A DNA stretch of 64,000 nucleotides, from positions 1 to 64,000 of the forward strand of contig BEHT01000004.1 in assembly GCA_002898575.1 (NCBI GenBank), written 5' to 3'. Below the pieces are notes generated by a model, which worked only from the letters and a program-made list of their open reading frames with translations, was not told the DNA's origin and made no database searches. Below, in pieces: positions 25,715-34,760 of the stretch (position 1 is its first letter; each line of letters begins with the position of its first letter). The position numbers were made by a program, and so were the translations under genes. Origin of the DNA: a bacterium HR17 (GTDB lineage: Bacteria > Armatimonadota > Fervidibacteria > Fervidibacterales > Fervidibacteraceae).

Positions 25715-25818
25715 GGTCAGAGGGCGGCTTTTCTGAGCCGCCGAAAATGGCATGAACACCATAAGGGCGCGTCAGGAGACGCGTCCTCCGAGGCACTGTC
25801 AGAGGAAAATTCAACAAA
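25715..25818 (-). repeat. Long hairpin repeat element, inverted copy
   Basis: Read on the minus strand it follows the elements at 55.2 and 60.5 kb from TTTGTTGAATT through the two hairpins. Stems are GACGCGT/ACGCGCC (one mismatch) and GGCGGCT/AGCCGCC. It is the most diverged of the three full copies. Confidence 0.8.
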
Positions 25819-25833
25819 GCAGAGGTGATGGCG

Positions 25834-28800
25834 ATGTGGATGAAGGTGAAAGTTGCAGCGGTGTGGTTTGCTTTACTGTCAGTCATTTCGTTTTGCAAGG
25901 CGCAAGTTTCGCCTACCGCACTTCAGCGATCCTTCCGTCAACCGCCTGCGTCCGCCAAACCTCACACTTGGTGGCATTGGGTTAACGGCAATGTGACGAA
26001 GGAAGGCATCACTGCTGATTTGGAAGCATTGGCGAAAGCAGGCATCGGTGGGGTGCAACTGTTCAATGTTGATGTTGGGGTGCCGAACGGTCCCGTCAAG
26101 TTTTTCAGCCGTGAATGGTTTGACTTGTTCCGCCACGCTGTTCGGGAAGCAGGGCGATTGGGTCTTGAATTTTGTGTCCACAACTGTGCTGGTTGGTCAA
26201 GCAGTGGCGGTCCTTGGGTCAAACCCGAACACGCAATGCAAATGGTCGTGACGAGCCAGATCCAAGTTAAAGGTCCCATGAAGTTCGCTGACAAATTACC
26301 TCAACCTGAAACCCGAGCAGGTTACTACCGTGATATCGCGATCCTCGCATTTCCGACACCAAAGGGAAACTTGAGAATTGAAAACTTACGAGCAAAAGCA
26401 GCATACGAGCGAGCCAACAACATCGTGCCTGCAAAAGGTGTTGCTGCTCCGTCTGAAGCAGTTATCAAACTTTCGTCCATCGTAGACTTGACAAACCGCT
26501 TACAACCCGATGGTCGGTTGGATTGGGAAGTGCCAGAAGGTGATTGGACGATTTTGAGAATTGGACACACGCCGACAGGCAAAGATAACCACCCTGCACC
26601 TCAAGAAGGGCGTGGGCTTGAAGTTGACAAGATGAGCCGTGAGGCGTTGGATGCTTTTTGGAAAAGTGCAATTGAACCGTTGTTGAGGGAAGTCGGTCCC
26701 CTCGCAGGCAAGGTTTTCAACAATGTGCTTGTTGACAGTTACGAAGTCGGCTGCCAAAACTGGACGCCAAAGTTCCGAGAGGAGTTTCGCAAGCGGTGCG
26801 GTTACGATTTGCTGCCTTATTTGCCTGTCTTGGCAGGTTATGTCGTTGAGAGCGTTGAGGTCAGTGAGCGATTCCTTTGGGATTACAGGCGAACTATCGC
26901 CGACTTATTTGCCGAGAACTACTACGGCTATTTCGCTGAACTATGTCGGAAAAATGGTTTGCTCTTTTCAACTGAACCGTATGGCAACGGTCCCTTTGAA
27001 GACCTTGTTTGTGGTGGGCGTGCTGACATCCCGATGGGTGAGTTTTGGGTTGGGACAAATTGGGGCATGGAAACTTGCAAATTGGCTGCGTCCACTGCCC
27101 ATGTTTACGGGAAACCAATAGTCGGCGCTGAAGCATTCACTGCGACACCTGAGCACGGTCGTTGGAGCACTCACCCTTACATGCTCAAAGCGATTGGCGA
27201 CCGCGCTTTTTGCGAAGGTATCAATCGTTTCATCTTCCACACAACCGCACACCAACCTTGGTTCAATGTCCTGCCTGCCATGACGATGGGACCTTGGGGC
27301 TCTCATTTTGGACGAACTCAAACTTGGTGGGACAACGCAAAGGCTTGGATTGATTACCTGACCCGTTGTCAATACCTGCTTCAACAAGGCACTTTCGTCG
27401 CTGACATCTTGTTCTTCGTCGGCGAACACGCTCCAAATTCCGCACCATACAGACCTGACTTGAAAGCGAAAGGTTACGACTACGATGCTTGCCCGACGGA
27501 AGTGTTAATGCGAGCAAGGGTGCGCAACGGTAAAGTTGTTTTGCCGAGTGGAACGAGTTACGAGGTTTTAGTTTTGCCCGATTCGGACGCCATGACACCT
27601 CAAGTTTTGCGTAAAATCCGAGAACTCGTCTCTGCAGGCGCAACAATTATCGGTCCCAAACCGACTCGCTCACCGAGTTTGCAAAACTACCCGCAATGCG
27701 ACGCAGAAGTGCAAAAGTTGGCGAACGAAATTTGGGGCAAATTGAACGGCAAAACCTTTACGGAGCGAAGTTACGGCAAGGGCAAAGTTTGCTGGGGCAA
27801 AGCGGTTGAGGATGTTCTGGCTCAAAAAGGTGTCAAGCCCGATTTTGAATTTAAAGGTAGCGGGTTTGCCTCAATCGCTTGGATTCACCGACGAATCGGC
27901 AATCTTGACATTTACTTCGTCGCTAACCAACGGGAACGATGGGAGACTGTTGAATGCACCTTCCGAGTGAGAGGGAAAGTTCCCGAACTTTGGCATCCCG
28001 ACTCAGGAGAAATTGAACAGGCGACCGCATTTGGGGAGAGGGATGACCGCATCACTGTTTTGTTGCAATTGCCTCCTTACGGATCGTTCTTTGTTGTCTT
28101 CCGATCGGACAGAAAACCCATTGATGCAGTCGTTTCCTTTCAACGAAATGGCACAAATGCTTGGTTGCCAGAACGAGCACCGACAAAGAGACTTGAAATT
28201 CGGAGGGCAATTTACGGCGTCCTGAACGATCCGAACAGGTGCGTGGATGTGACGAAGCAACTTCAAGCGATGGTGCAGGATGGGGAACTTGTCGTTCAAG
28301 CCAGCAACGCTATCGCTGGTGACCCTGCTCCTTTCGTTGTCAAGCAGTTGCGAGTTGACTATGCCGTAGACGGTGAGGAACGAACGGTGATTGTGCGTGA
28401 AGGTGAGGTGCTGCAAATTCCTGAGGGCACAAGAGTGCTTGCTCGCTTTCCTGCCGATTTGAGGGTGAACGAGAAAGGGCAAGTTGAATTGGTGGCGTGG
28501 CAAAGTGGCGTTTACGAAATCAAGACCCGCACTGGCAAGAAGCGAACAATAATGGTCAAGTCCGTCCCAGAACCGCTGGCGTTGGACGACAATTGGGAAG
28601 TTCGCTTTCCGCCAAATTGGGGCGCACCTGAGGTTGTGAAGTTTGAGCGGTTGATTTCGTGGTCGCAACATCCAGATGCTGGCATCCGTTACTTTTCAGG
28701 CACAGCAACTTATGTGCGCGAGTTTGAAGTCCCGAAAGACTGGCTCGGTGAAGGTAAGGTTATCGTGTTGGATTTGGGCGTCGTTCGGCATATCGCTGAA

Positions 28801-29151
28801 GTGCGAATTAACGGCGTCGCATTGGGTGTCCGATGGACCCCCCCGTTCCGATTTGAGATCACAAAATTTGTCAAGCCCGGTAGGAATCGGCTTGAAGTGC
28901 GGGTGACGAACACTTGGGTCAATAGGTTGATCGGCGATGAGGAATTGCCTGACGATTGCGAGTGGCACTCCGACGGCAGATTGATGGCGTTCCCTCAGTG
29001 GTTCGTTGAAGGCAAACAGCGACCGTCAGGGCGACTGACTTTCACAACTTGGAAGCACTATCGCAAAGGCGCTCCTTTGGAAGAAGCGGGGTTGCTCGGT
29101 CCAGTCCGTATCATCGTTGGATCTCGCCACCCATTGCAAACCCAACGATGA
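25834..29151 (+). CDS. GH106-type alpha-L-rhamnosidase, secreted
   Basis: The 1105-residue protein has a signal peptide (MWMKVKVAAVWFALLSVISF, cut near CKAQ). The start of the mature protein, PHTWWHWVNGNVTKEGITAD, then LEALAKAGIGGVQLFNVD, is the GH106 signature. Further family-like stretches are EFCVHNCAGWSSSGGPWV, NVLVDSYEVGCQNWTPKF and LFSTEPYGNGPFED. A C-terminal galactose-binding-like jelly-roll (about 913-1043) shows YVREFEVPKDW and AEVRINGVALGVRW. GH106 enzymes release alpha-linked L-rhamnose from rhamnogalacturonan and related glycans. Several ATGs are in frame; ATG 25834 best fits the AGAGGTG site. It is the last gene of the plus-strand block before nuoE. Confidence 0.88.
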   Translation: MWMKVKVAAVWFALLSVISFCKAQVSPTALQRSFRQPPASAKPHTWWHWVNGNVTKEGITADLEALAKAGIGGVQLFNVDVGVPNGPVKFFSREWFDLFRHAVREAGRLGLEFCVHNCAGWSSSGGPWVKPEHAMQMVVTSQIQVKGPMKFADKLPQPETRAGYYRDIAILAFPTPKGNLRIENLRAKAAYERANNIVPAKGVAAPSEAVIKLSSIVDLTNRLQPDGRLDWEVPEGDWTILRIGHTPTGKDNHPAPQEGRGLEVDKMSREALDAFWKSAIEPLLREVGPLAGKVFNNVLVDSYEVGCQNWTPKFREEFRKRCGYDLLPYLPVLAGYVVESVEVSERFLWDYRRTIADLFAENYYGYFAELCRKNGLLFSTEPYGNGPFEDLVCGGRADIPMGEFWVGTNWGMETCKLAASTAHVYGKPIVGAEAFTATPEHGRWSTHPYMLKAIGDRAFCEGINRFIFHTTAHQPWFNVLPAMTMGPWGSHFGRTQTWWDNAKAWIDYLTRCQYLLQQGTFVADILFFVGEHAPNSAPYRPDLKAKGYDYDACPTEVLMRARVRNGKVVLPSGTSYEVLVLPDSDAMTPQVLRKIRELVSAGATIIGPKPTRSPSLQNYPQCDAEVQKLANEIWGKLNGKTFTERSYGKGKVCWGKAVEDVLAQKGVKPDFEFKGSGFASIAWIHRRIGNLDIYFVANQRERWETVECTFRVRGKVPELWHPDSGEIEQATAFGERDDRITVLLQLPPYGSFFVVFRSDRKPIDAVVSFQRNGTNAWLPERAPTKRLEIRRAIYGVLNDPNRCVDVTKQLQAMVQDGELVVQASNAIAGDPAPFVVKQLRVDYAVDGEERTVIVREGEVLQIPEGTRVLARFPADLRVNEKGQVELVAWQSGVYEIKTRTGKKRTIMVKSVPEPLALDDNWEVRFPPNWGAPEVVKFERLISWSQHPDAGIRYFSGTATYVREFEVPKDWLGEGKVIVLDLGVVRHIAEVRINGVALGVRWTPPFRFEITKFVKPGRNRLEVRVTNTWVNRLIGDEELPDDCEWHSDGRLMAFPQWFVEGKQRPSGRLTFTTWKHYRKGAPLEEAGLLGPVRIIVGSRHPLQTQR

Positions 29152-29321
29152 AACTTTAATCGCGTGAATATCATGAACATGGCAATCCAATCACCCGTGT
29201 CACCAACTCCTTGACCGAGCAACATTACTTCTCTTTTCATTTTGGGAGCGAGTTGGCTTAATAGTAGCGCTGTTTCAAGCAAATCACAGCAATCCACGAA
29301 CGCAAGGTGTATCGCTGCCCG

Positions 29322-29840
29322 TCATTGCCCTTGCCCGATCAACGCTTGAGCGCCATTGCCGTAGCGTTGGCGCAATTCGGCGATGATTTGTTCTACCTTG
29401 TCAGGCGTTACTTTTTCCAGCAACTCTACTGCGTTGACCAGCAACACAGGGGCTTTGTCGCAGGCGGCGAGGCACTCAAACTCTTCCAGCGTGAACAAAC
29501 CGTCGGGGGTGGTTTCGCCGACTTCGACACCCAGCACCTCTTTCAGCTTTTGCAGCGTCTTATCTGCACCCCACAGCAGGCAACTGATGTTCGTGCACAG
29601 CATCAGTTGGCACTTGCCGACAGGGTGGTCGTGAAACATCTCGTAAAACTTGATGATGGCTTCTACGTGCACGGGCGTCGTATCTGCCAGGTCGGCGATT
29701 TCGGGCACTGCCTCGTGTGGGATGTAACCGAACCGCTCTTGCACCAGCCACAGCAACGGCATGATGGCTGCTTTCCGCTGCGGATATTGGGCAATAATGC
29801 GTTCGGCTTCTTGACGCATCTCTTCGGTGAGCACTGCCAT
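29322..29840 (-). CDS. nuoE: NADH-quinone oxidoreductase subunit E
   Basis: The 172-residue subunit carries the thioredoxin-like 2Fe-2S domain of complex I. Ligand cysteines are seen in LCTNISCLL and in FECLAACDKAPVLLVN. The N-terminal helical bundle has AIMPLLWLVQERFGYIPHEA and HVEAIIKFYEMF. It follows nuoD after 75 bp. Normally nuoF comes next; here an 11-kb plus-strand block intervenes and converges on its 3' end. Confidence 0.96.
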   Translation of the reverse strand: MAVLTEEMRQEAERIIAQYPQRKAAIMPLLWLVQERFGYIPHEAVPEIADLADTTPVHVEAIIKFYEMFHDHPVGKCQLMLCTNISCLLWGADKTLQKLKEVLGVEVGETTPDGLFTLEEFECLAACDKAPVLLVNAVELLEKVTPDKVEQIIAELRQRYGNGAQALIGQGQ

Positions 29841-29915
29841 CGGTCAACACACCTCGCGCGTTTCGGCGATCTCTGTTGTTATTCCTTCAAGGGCGGGTGG
29901 GAATGCGTGTCCTCG

Positions 29916-31100
29916 TCACCGGTCCACCTCACCCATCACAGGGTCAAAACTGGCAAGGATGGCGATCAAGTCGGCGATGAGGTGCCCTTCAGCGGCGATG
30001 GGCAAAGCGTGGACATGGATAAACGACGGCGCTCGCACATGCATCCGATAAGGTTTCTCGCTGCCGTCGCTGACGATGTAAAACCCGACTTCTCCCCGCG
30101 CGCTTTCCACTGCCGCGTAGGCTTCTCCGGGCGGGACGGGGTAGCCGCGACTGTAAAACAAAAAGTGGCGGATGAGCGCTTCCATGTCTTTGTCCAAGCG
30201 GTCTTTAGGCGGAGGTGTCGCCCACGGATGGTCTGCCAAGACGGGACCGTTGGGCAAGTTCTCCATAGCCTGCTGAACAATTTTCACGCTCTCCAACATC
30301 TCGCGCATTCGCACCCAGTAGCGGGCGAAAGTGTCACCGTCCGTTTCCGTCACGATGTCAAAATCAAAGTCGTCGTAGGACGAATAGGGCATCGTTCGGC
30401 GCAAGTCCCACGCCACGCCCGATGCCCGCAAGCACGGTCCTGTCACGCCCCACGCGATCGCATCTTCGGGCTTAATGGTCCCGACACCTTTGGTGCGTTC
30501 CAACCAAATCGGGTTTTGGCTGATGAGTTCGTCCAACTCTTGCCATGCTTGCGGGAACTCCCGTAAAAATTGGCGACATCGGTCTATCCAGCCGTCGGGT
30601 AGATCGTAACGGACACCGCCAGGGATGATATAGGAGTAAGTCAACCGCGCCCCGCACAGCATCTCAAACAAGTCCAAAATTTTCTCCCGCTCCCGAAAGC
30701 AGTAGAAAAACGCGCTAAGAACACCCAACTCCAACCCCGTCGTGCCTAACCACACCAAGTGGCTGGCGATGCGCTGCAGCTCGGCGACGATGACTCGCAA
30801 ATACTGCCCCCGCTTGGGCGGCTCAATCCCCAGCAACTTTTCCACCGCCAACGAATAGGCGAAGTTGTTCGTCATCCCTGACACATAGTCCAAGCGGTCG
30901 TTGAGCGTGATGACCTTGTGGTAGGTTTTGAACTCCGCTTCCTTTTCAATGCCTGTATGTAAGTAGCCAATGACAGGTTCCACATCCAGCACCGTCTCGC
31001 CTTCCAGCGTCAACAGCAACCGCAGGACGCCGTGCGTGCTGGGATGTTGTGGACCCATGTTGATGGTCATCGTCGCTTGCGTCCGTTCCACCGTTGCCAT
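29916..31100 (-). CDS. nuoD: NADH-quinone oxidoreductase subunit D
   Basis: The 394-residue 49-kDa-type subunit helps form the quinone site next to cluster N2. Clear motifs are NMGPQHPSTHGVLRLLLTLEGE, VIGYLHTGIEKEAEFKTYHK, DYVSGMTNNFAYSLAVEKLLG, GVTGPCLRASGVAWDLRRTMPY and ARGEVGFYIVSDGSEKPYRM. It ends with the usual GEVDR. It lies 6 bp after nuoC and is separate from it; there is no NuoCD fusion. Confidence 0.98.
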   Translation of the reverse strand: MATVERTQATMTINMGPQHPSTHGVLRLLLTLEGETVLDVEPVIGYLHTGIEKEAEFKTYHKVITLNDRLDYVSGMTNNFAYSLAVEKLLGIEPPKRGQYLRVIVAELQRIASHLVWLGTTGLELGVLSAFFYCFREREKILDLFEMLCGARLTYSYIIPGGVRYDLPDGWIDRCRQFLREFPQAWQELDELISQNPIWLERTKGVGTIKPEDAIAWGVTGPCLRASGVAWDLRRTMPYSSYDDFDFDIVTETDGDTFARYWVRMREMLESVKIVQQAMENLPNGPVLADHPWATPPPKDRLDKDMEALIRHFLFYSRGYPVPPGEAYAAVESARGEVGFYIVSDGSEKPYRMHVRAPSFIHVHALPIAAEGHLIADLIAILASFDPVMGEVDR

Positions 31101-31106
31101 TGGGCA

Positions 31107-31640
31107 TCACCATTCCTCGTAACGCTCTTCGGTTGTCCCAAGCGACATCCCTGGCTGCCAAAAGAGCGGAAAGTCTTTGCGCAAGGGGTGCCCCGGAAAT
31201 TCGTCGTAAGTCAGGATGCGTTTTAGGTTGGGATGCCCTTCAATGCGCACGCCGAACATGTCCCAAATCTCCCGCTCGTAGGGGTTGGCGCTGGGGTAGA
31301 TGGGGCAAACCGTCGGCACCCACGCATCATCGCTACGAACCTGCACCTTTACCCGCAACCGCACCCGTTGCGACAGCGACAGCAAATGGTAAATGACTTC
31401 AAAGCGCGGTTCGCCCCGCAGTGGGGCGTAATCCACTGCTGTCGCATCCACCAGCATCTCAAACCGCTCTTGATCCCGCAGGTAACGCATTGCATCCGAA
31501 AGCGCCTCCCGGCGCACCGTGACGGTCAATTCTCCGTTGTGCACCTTGATGTCTTCCACAGCGTCGGCGTCTAAGTGCTCCCGCAACCGTTCGGCAATTT
31601 CTGTCAAGCGGTCAAGGGATCGGTGATGCACTTCTGCCAT
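31107..31640 (-). CDS. nuoC: NADH-quinone oxidoreductase subunit C
   Basis: The 177-residue 30-kDa-type subunit shows DATAVDYAPLRGEPRFEVIYHL, PTVCPIYPSANPYEREIWDM, FGVRIEGHPNLKRILTYDEF and GHPLRKDFPL, all classical. It belongs to the peripheral arm of complex I. It lies 21 bp after nuoB in the operon. Confidence 0.98.
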   Translation of the reverse strand: MAEVHHRSLDRLTEIAERLREHLDADAVEDIKVHNGELTVTVRREALSDAMRYLRDQERFEMLVDATAVDYAPLRGEPRFEVIYHLLSLSQRVRLRVKVQVRSDDAWVPTVCPIYPSANPYEREIWDMFGVRIEGHPNLKRILTYDEFPGHPLRKDFPLFWQPGMSLGTTEERYEEW

Positions 31641-31661
31641 CGCGCTCCTTCCCTCCCCCTC

Positions 31662-32285
31662 TCACGGGACTTCACGCCGGCGATGTTCACCGACACGCTC
31701 GCGACGGATTTTCTCCTGCAACTTCAGGATACCGTCAATGACGGCTTCGGGGCGTGGCGGGCAACCCGCGATGTAAACATCCACCGGCACGACCATGTCC
31801 ACGCCTTGCACGATGGCGTAGTTTTGAAACACGCCGCCGCATGACGCGCAAGTCCCCATTGCGATGACCCACTTGGGATTGGGCATTTGGTCGTAGATGC
31901 GTTTGAGCACGGGCGCCATCTTCCACGAGCAGCGCCCTGCCACGATCATTAAATCCGCCTGACGCGGCGAACCCCGAAACACCTCTGCTCCGAACCGCGC
32001 CACATCGTTGCGGGAAGCGACCATCGCCATCATCTCAATGGCGCAACATGCCAACCCGAAAGTCGCCGGCCACAATGAATTAGCCCGCGCCCAATTGACC
32101 AACGCTTGGACGGGATTGACCCGCAAAAATTCCTCCAACTTCGCCAGCAACACATTGCGCCCGATCACTTGGCGCATTTCTTCGTCCACGCCCTCATCTT
32201 CCAACATTTCTCCAGTTGCTTGGGCGGGGGGAGCGATGACCAATTCCCGTCCGTCAATCGTGGTCTTGACGACGCTAACCTTCAT
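31662..32285 (-). CDS. nuoB: NADH-quinone oxidoreductase subunit B
   Basis: The 207-residue subunit carries the N2 4Fe-4S cluster: [12 protein letters not shown] gives the paired Cys, [15 protein letters not shown] and [17 protein letters not shown] the others. It has an N-terminal extension of about 50 residues before [19 protein letters not shown]. Its ATG overlaps the nuoA stop by 4 bp, which indicates translational coupling. Confidence 0.98.
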   Translation of the reverse strand: MKVSVVKTTIDGRELVIAPPAQATGEMLEDEGVDEEMRQVIGRNVLLAKLEEFLRVNPVQALVNWARANSLWPATFGLACCAIEMMAMVASRNDVARFGAEVFRGSPRQADLMIVAGRCSWKMAPVLKRIYDQMPNPKWVIAMGTCASCGGVFQNYAIVQGVDMVVPVDVYIAGCPPRPEAVIDGILKLQEKIRRERVGEHRRREVP

Positions 32286-32755
32286 CGCACTTCGCCTCCT
32301 ACAGGGACAGCAGGTTGGTGGGGCTCAGCGGACGCGATTCGGGTGGGCTGTTCAACAGGCGGGGCTGGCGCCTCCGGTTGCTCCTGCTCCCACCATTCCC
32401 ACTCAAACGCACCCGTGCGCAATAGGTAGATGTAGCCGACGACCAGAATGCCCAAAAACACCGCCATCGCCGTCAGCGCCGCCGTCCCCAACTCACGGTA
32501 AACGACCGCCCATGGGTAGAAGAAGACGACCTCCACATCAAACACGATAAACAGCATGGCAATGACATAGAACTTGATGGGGAAACGCTGCCGGGCGTCA
32601 CCGGCGGGCTCGTTGCCGCACTCATAAGCGACCACTTTGCTCCGTTTCGGTTTGGCTTCCAACAGTCCGATGATGTGCGATAACAACAACATGCCTGCGG
32701 CAACAAGCACCGCCAGCACAATAGCGACACCGATTGGGATGTAGTGTGCCAACAT
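32282..32755 (-). CDS. nuoA: NADH-quinone oxidoreductase subunit A
   Basis: The 157-residue membrane subunit has three membrane segments and the family pattern [20 protein letters not shown], then [21 protein letters not shown] Pro/Glu-rich C-terminal tail of about 35 residues is longer than usual. ATG 32755 follows AAAGGAGG; an upstream in-frame start ten codons earlier lacks a site. It is the first gene of the nuo run and diverges from a Crp/Fnr-type regulator. Confidence 0.95.
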   Translation of the reverse strand: MLAHYIPIGVAIVLAVLVAAGMLLLSHIIGLLEAKPKRSKVVAYECGNEPAGDARQRFPIKFYVIAMLFIVFDVEVVFFYPWAVVYRELGTAALTAMAVFLGILVVGYIYLLRTGAFEWEWWEQEQPEAPAPPVEQPTRIASAEPHQPAVPVGGEVR

Positions 32756-32785
32756 AGCGTTGCGCCTCCTTTGATGCCGCCGCAA

Positions 32786-32791
32786 ATTATA
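32786..32791 (-). promoter_or_regulatory. Possible -10 box of the nuo operon
   Basis: TATAAT on the minus strand, about 30 bp before the nuoA start. No clear TTGACA lies at the right distance upstream, so it may depend on an activator or be a chance match. Confidence 0.45.
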
Positions 32792-32835
32792 ACCCGCTGC
32801 CTGCTGCCATGCATGTTAGCGGTAGGTGGTTCACT

Positions 32836-33498
32836 GTGTCGGACAGGCTATTGACATTGCTACGGCAGTATGGGGTAACGGTGCAGCCAATGCGATGGAA
32901 CGCTGGCGAGTTGATTTTTGCGAGGGGTGACGCAGCGCGGCATTTGTTCATCGGAGCGAGCGGGTGCATTCGGCTCTATCGCCTCACAAGCACGGGCAAG
33001 GAAGCCGTCGTGCGGTGGTGCAGCGTTAACGACTTGTTTGGTGAAGAGTGTCTTGTTACGCCCTACCGCATCAACTCCGCAGAAGCCGTCACCGCGAGCA
33101 CGGCATGGTGCATCGCAAAAGAGGATTTGGAGATCGCGACGGCTAAACACCCGCTAATAGCCCGCCAGTTGCTGCTTGCCGTAAGCGACGCGTTACGGGT
33201 CACTGAGTTGGTCGCTACAGCGTTATCGGAAGAGATTCCGCAACGCATTCGGTGCGCTATTGAATGGCTGCAGCAACGGGGCGGTTTGACCCGCCAAGCC
33301 GGTTTTCTCGTTTTACCCTTCACCCACGCCCAGTTGGCGTCCCTCATCGGCACCTCGCGAGAGTGCGTCACCGTTCACCTCAAGATGCTCCAAGACAGCG
33401 GCGTCCTTCTCACACGCCGCAGAAGCATCGCCGTGCGCCCTGAATGGCTCGGGGCAGCGCCGGCAGCGTTCAAAGCGGTCCCTGAGCCACTGCCTTGA
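32836..33498 (+). CDS. Crp/Fnr-family transcription regulator
   Basis: The 220-residue protein has a cyclic-nucleotide-binding-like beta-roll (GELIFARGDAARHLFIGASG, CIRLYRLTSTGKEAVVRWCS, DLFGEECLVTPYR), a long dimer helix and a winged helix-turn-helix near the C-terminus (THAQLASLIGTSRECVTVHL). GTG 32836 follows AGGTGG at 6 nt; the ATG nine codons upstream has no site. The Cys residues do not form the Fnr 4Fe-4S pattern. It diverges from nuoA, with about 80 bp between, so respiratory genes are its obvious candidate targets. Confidence 0.88.
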   Translation: MSDRLLTLLRQYGVTVQPMRWNAGELIFARGDAARHLFIGASGCIRLYRLTSTGKEAVVRWCSVNDLFGEECLVTPYRINSAEAVTASTAWCIAKEDLEIATAKHPLIARQLLLAVSDALRVTELVATALSEEIPQRIRCAIEWLQQRGGLTRQAGFLVLPFTHAQLASLIGTSRECVTVHLKMLQDSGVLLTRRRSIAVRPEWLGAAPAAFKAVPEPLP

Positions 33499-33506
33499 CG
33501 CCCATG

Positions 33507-34265
33507 TCACTCTTTCACCGCCACGACGATCAGACGCGGGCTGTCCCAGGTGTAAAGGTGCCCATCGTAATCGCCCAGCAACTCCGTTACCCGTAGACCG
33601 ACCCTTTCCGACATCCAGCGCAACTCTGCGGGGGTGTAGGCTCGCACCGAAAAGCGACGCTCGTACCGCACACCGTCGCGCGTCACCATAACCCACAGCG
33701 TTTCCACGCGCCCGCTGAGGTGGTCAAAAGTGCGCTCTTCTAAAACGAGCCAGCCTTCATCGGCGGCGTGCCACTCGCGCGCCTGAAACTGACGCACCAA
33801 GCGGTCGCGGTTGATCACATCCAGCAGCAGTTTGCCGCCCCGCTTCAGTGCTACAGCGACCCGTTGGAGGACTTTGGCGTCCTCGTCCTCGCTTTCTAAG
33901 TAGCCGAACGAAGTGAACATGTTGATGCAGGCGTCAAACTCGTCAGCAAATTCAATGTCGCGCATGTCGCAGCGAATGAAGGTAACCGGTAACCTTTCCT
34001 GCTCCGCTCGCTGTCGGGCGGCGTAAAGCAAGGCTTCGGACAAGTCCACACCGACGACTTGAAAGCCGCGGCGTGCCAGTTCCAAACTGTGCCGCCCTTG
34101 CCCGCAGCACAAGTCCAGCACCCGCGTCCCTTTCGGCAGTTGCAAGGCACGGACGATGAAGTCTACCTCGCGCTGCACTTGTTCTGGCGCTTCCATCCGC
34201 CGATACGCCCGCAGATACAGGTCATCAAAAAACTCGCGATACCAATGGGTCATAGGGCTTGTCAC
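33507..34265 (-). CDS. Class I SAM-dependent methyltransferase
   Basis: The 252-residue protein has the AdoMet motif GTRVLDLCCGQGRHSLELAR, motif II acidic residue in VVGVDLSEALL, and motif IV region FDACINMFTSFGYL. The C-terminal half is a beta-rich domain ending SPRLIVVAVKE, as in the family that begins WYREFFDDLYLR. The substrate is unknown. Its stop converges with the Crp-like gene, 8 bp away. Confidence 0.85.
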   Translation of the reverse strand: MTSPMTHWYREFFDDLYLRAYRRMEAPEQVQREVDFIVRALQLPKGTRVLDLCCGQGRHSLELARRGFQVVGVDLSEALLYAARQRAEQERLPVTFIRCDMRDIEFADEFDACINMFTSFGYLESEDEDAKVLQRVAVALKRGGKLLLDVINRDRLVRQFQAREWHAADEGWLVLEERTFDHLSGRVETLWVMVTRDGVRYERRFSVRAYTPAELRWMSERVGLRVTELLGDYDGHLYTWDSPRLIVVAVKE

Positions 34266-34292
34266 CCTTCAGAGGCGACCGACGGCTCGCCC

Positions 34293-34754
34293 CTATTGGG
34301 GGTTCAAGGCTGCGCGGTTGCGGTGCGCCAACCATCGCACGAGCACAGCGTCCAACGAAAATTGTCCGGGACCTGCCAGTAGCAGCAGCAGTGCAACCGT
34401 CCAGTAGACTGCCGCCAACTCGTAAGCGGGTTGCCCCGGAAGACCGACGAAGGGATCACCTTTTGACAAATGCGTCCAGATGGCGACGGTCATCGTCGCA
34501 AGGATGCCCAACGACGCCAGCGGCGTCAGCAACCCTAAGATCCACGCCAGCCCGCCGCAAAACTCTGAGATCGCTGCAAGGGCTTGCAAGAGGCTGGGGA
34601 AGGGCGCGTTCGGTCCCATCCAACCGAAGGGGTTTTGAATTTTTCCCCAACCGTGATGCAGGAACGCTAACCCTGCCACGACCCGTAAGACGAGCAACGC
34701 TACTGCGAACCGTCCCGTGACAAGGGGGACCAACGCAGCCAGCCACTGGGGCAT
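34293..34754 (-). CDS. DoxX-family membrane protein
   Basis: The 153-residue protein has about four membrane segments. The DoxX signature is visible as VVAGLAFLHHGWGKIQNP and in SEFCGGLAWILGLLTPLA. Family members are integral membrane proteins of uncertain, often redox-related, function. ATG 34754 follows GAGGTGACC and lies 6 bp after the dienelactone hydrolase stop, so the two are likely co-transcribed. Confidence 0.88.
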   Translation of the reverse strand: MPQWLAALVPLVTGRFAVALLVLRVVAGLAFLHHGWGKIQNPFGWMGPNAPFPSLLQALAAISEFCGGLAWILGLLTPLASLGILATMTVAIWTHLSKGDPFVGLPGQPAYELAAVYWTVALLLLLAGPGQFSLDAVLVRWLAHRNRAALNPQ

Positions 34755-34760
34755 ATAGGG

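Larger units (their letters stand above)
25392..25833. other. Repeat-rich intergenic region before the rhamnosidase gene
   Basis: About 440 bp without a credible gene. In order it holds a degenerate heptamer-like tract (25482-25537), two hairpins (25625-25657 and 25662-25682), and an inverted-orientation copy of the long hairpin repeat (25715-25818) that ends just before the ribosome site of the rhamnosidase. Confidence 0.8.
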
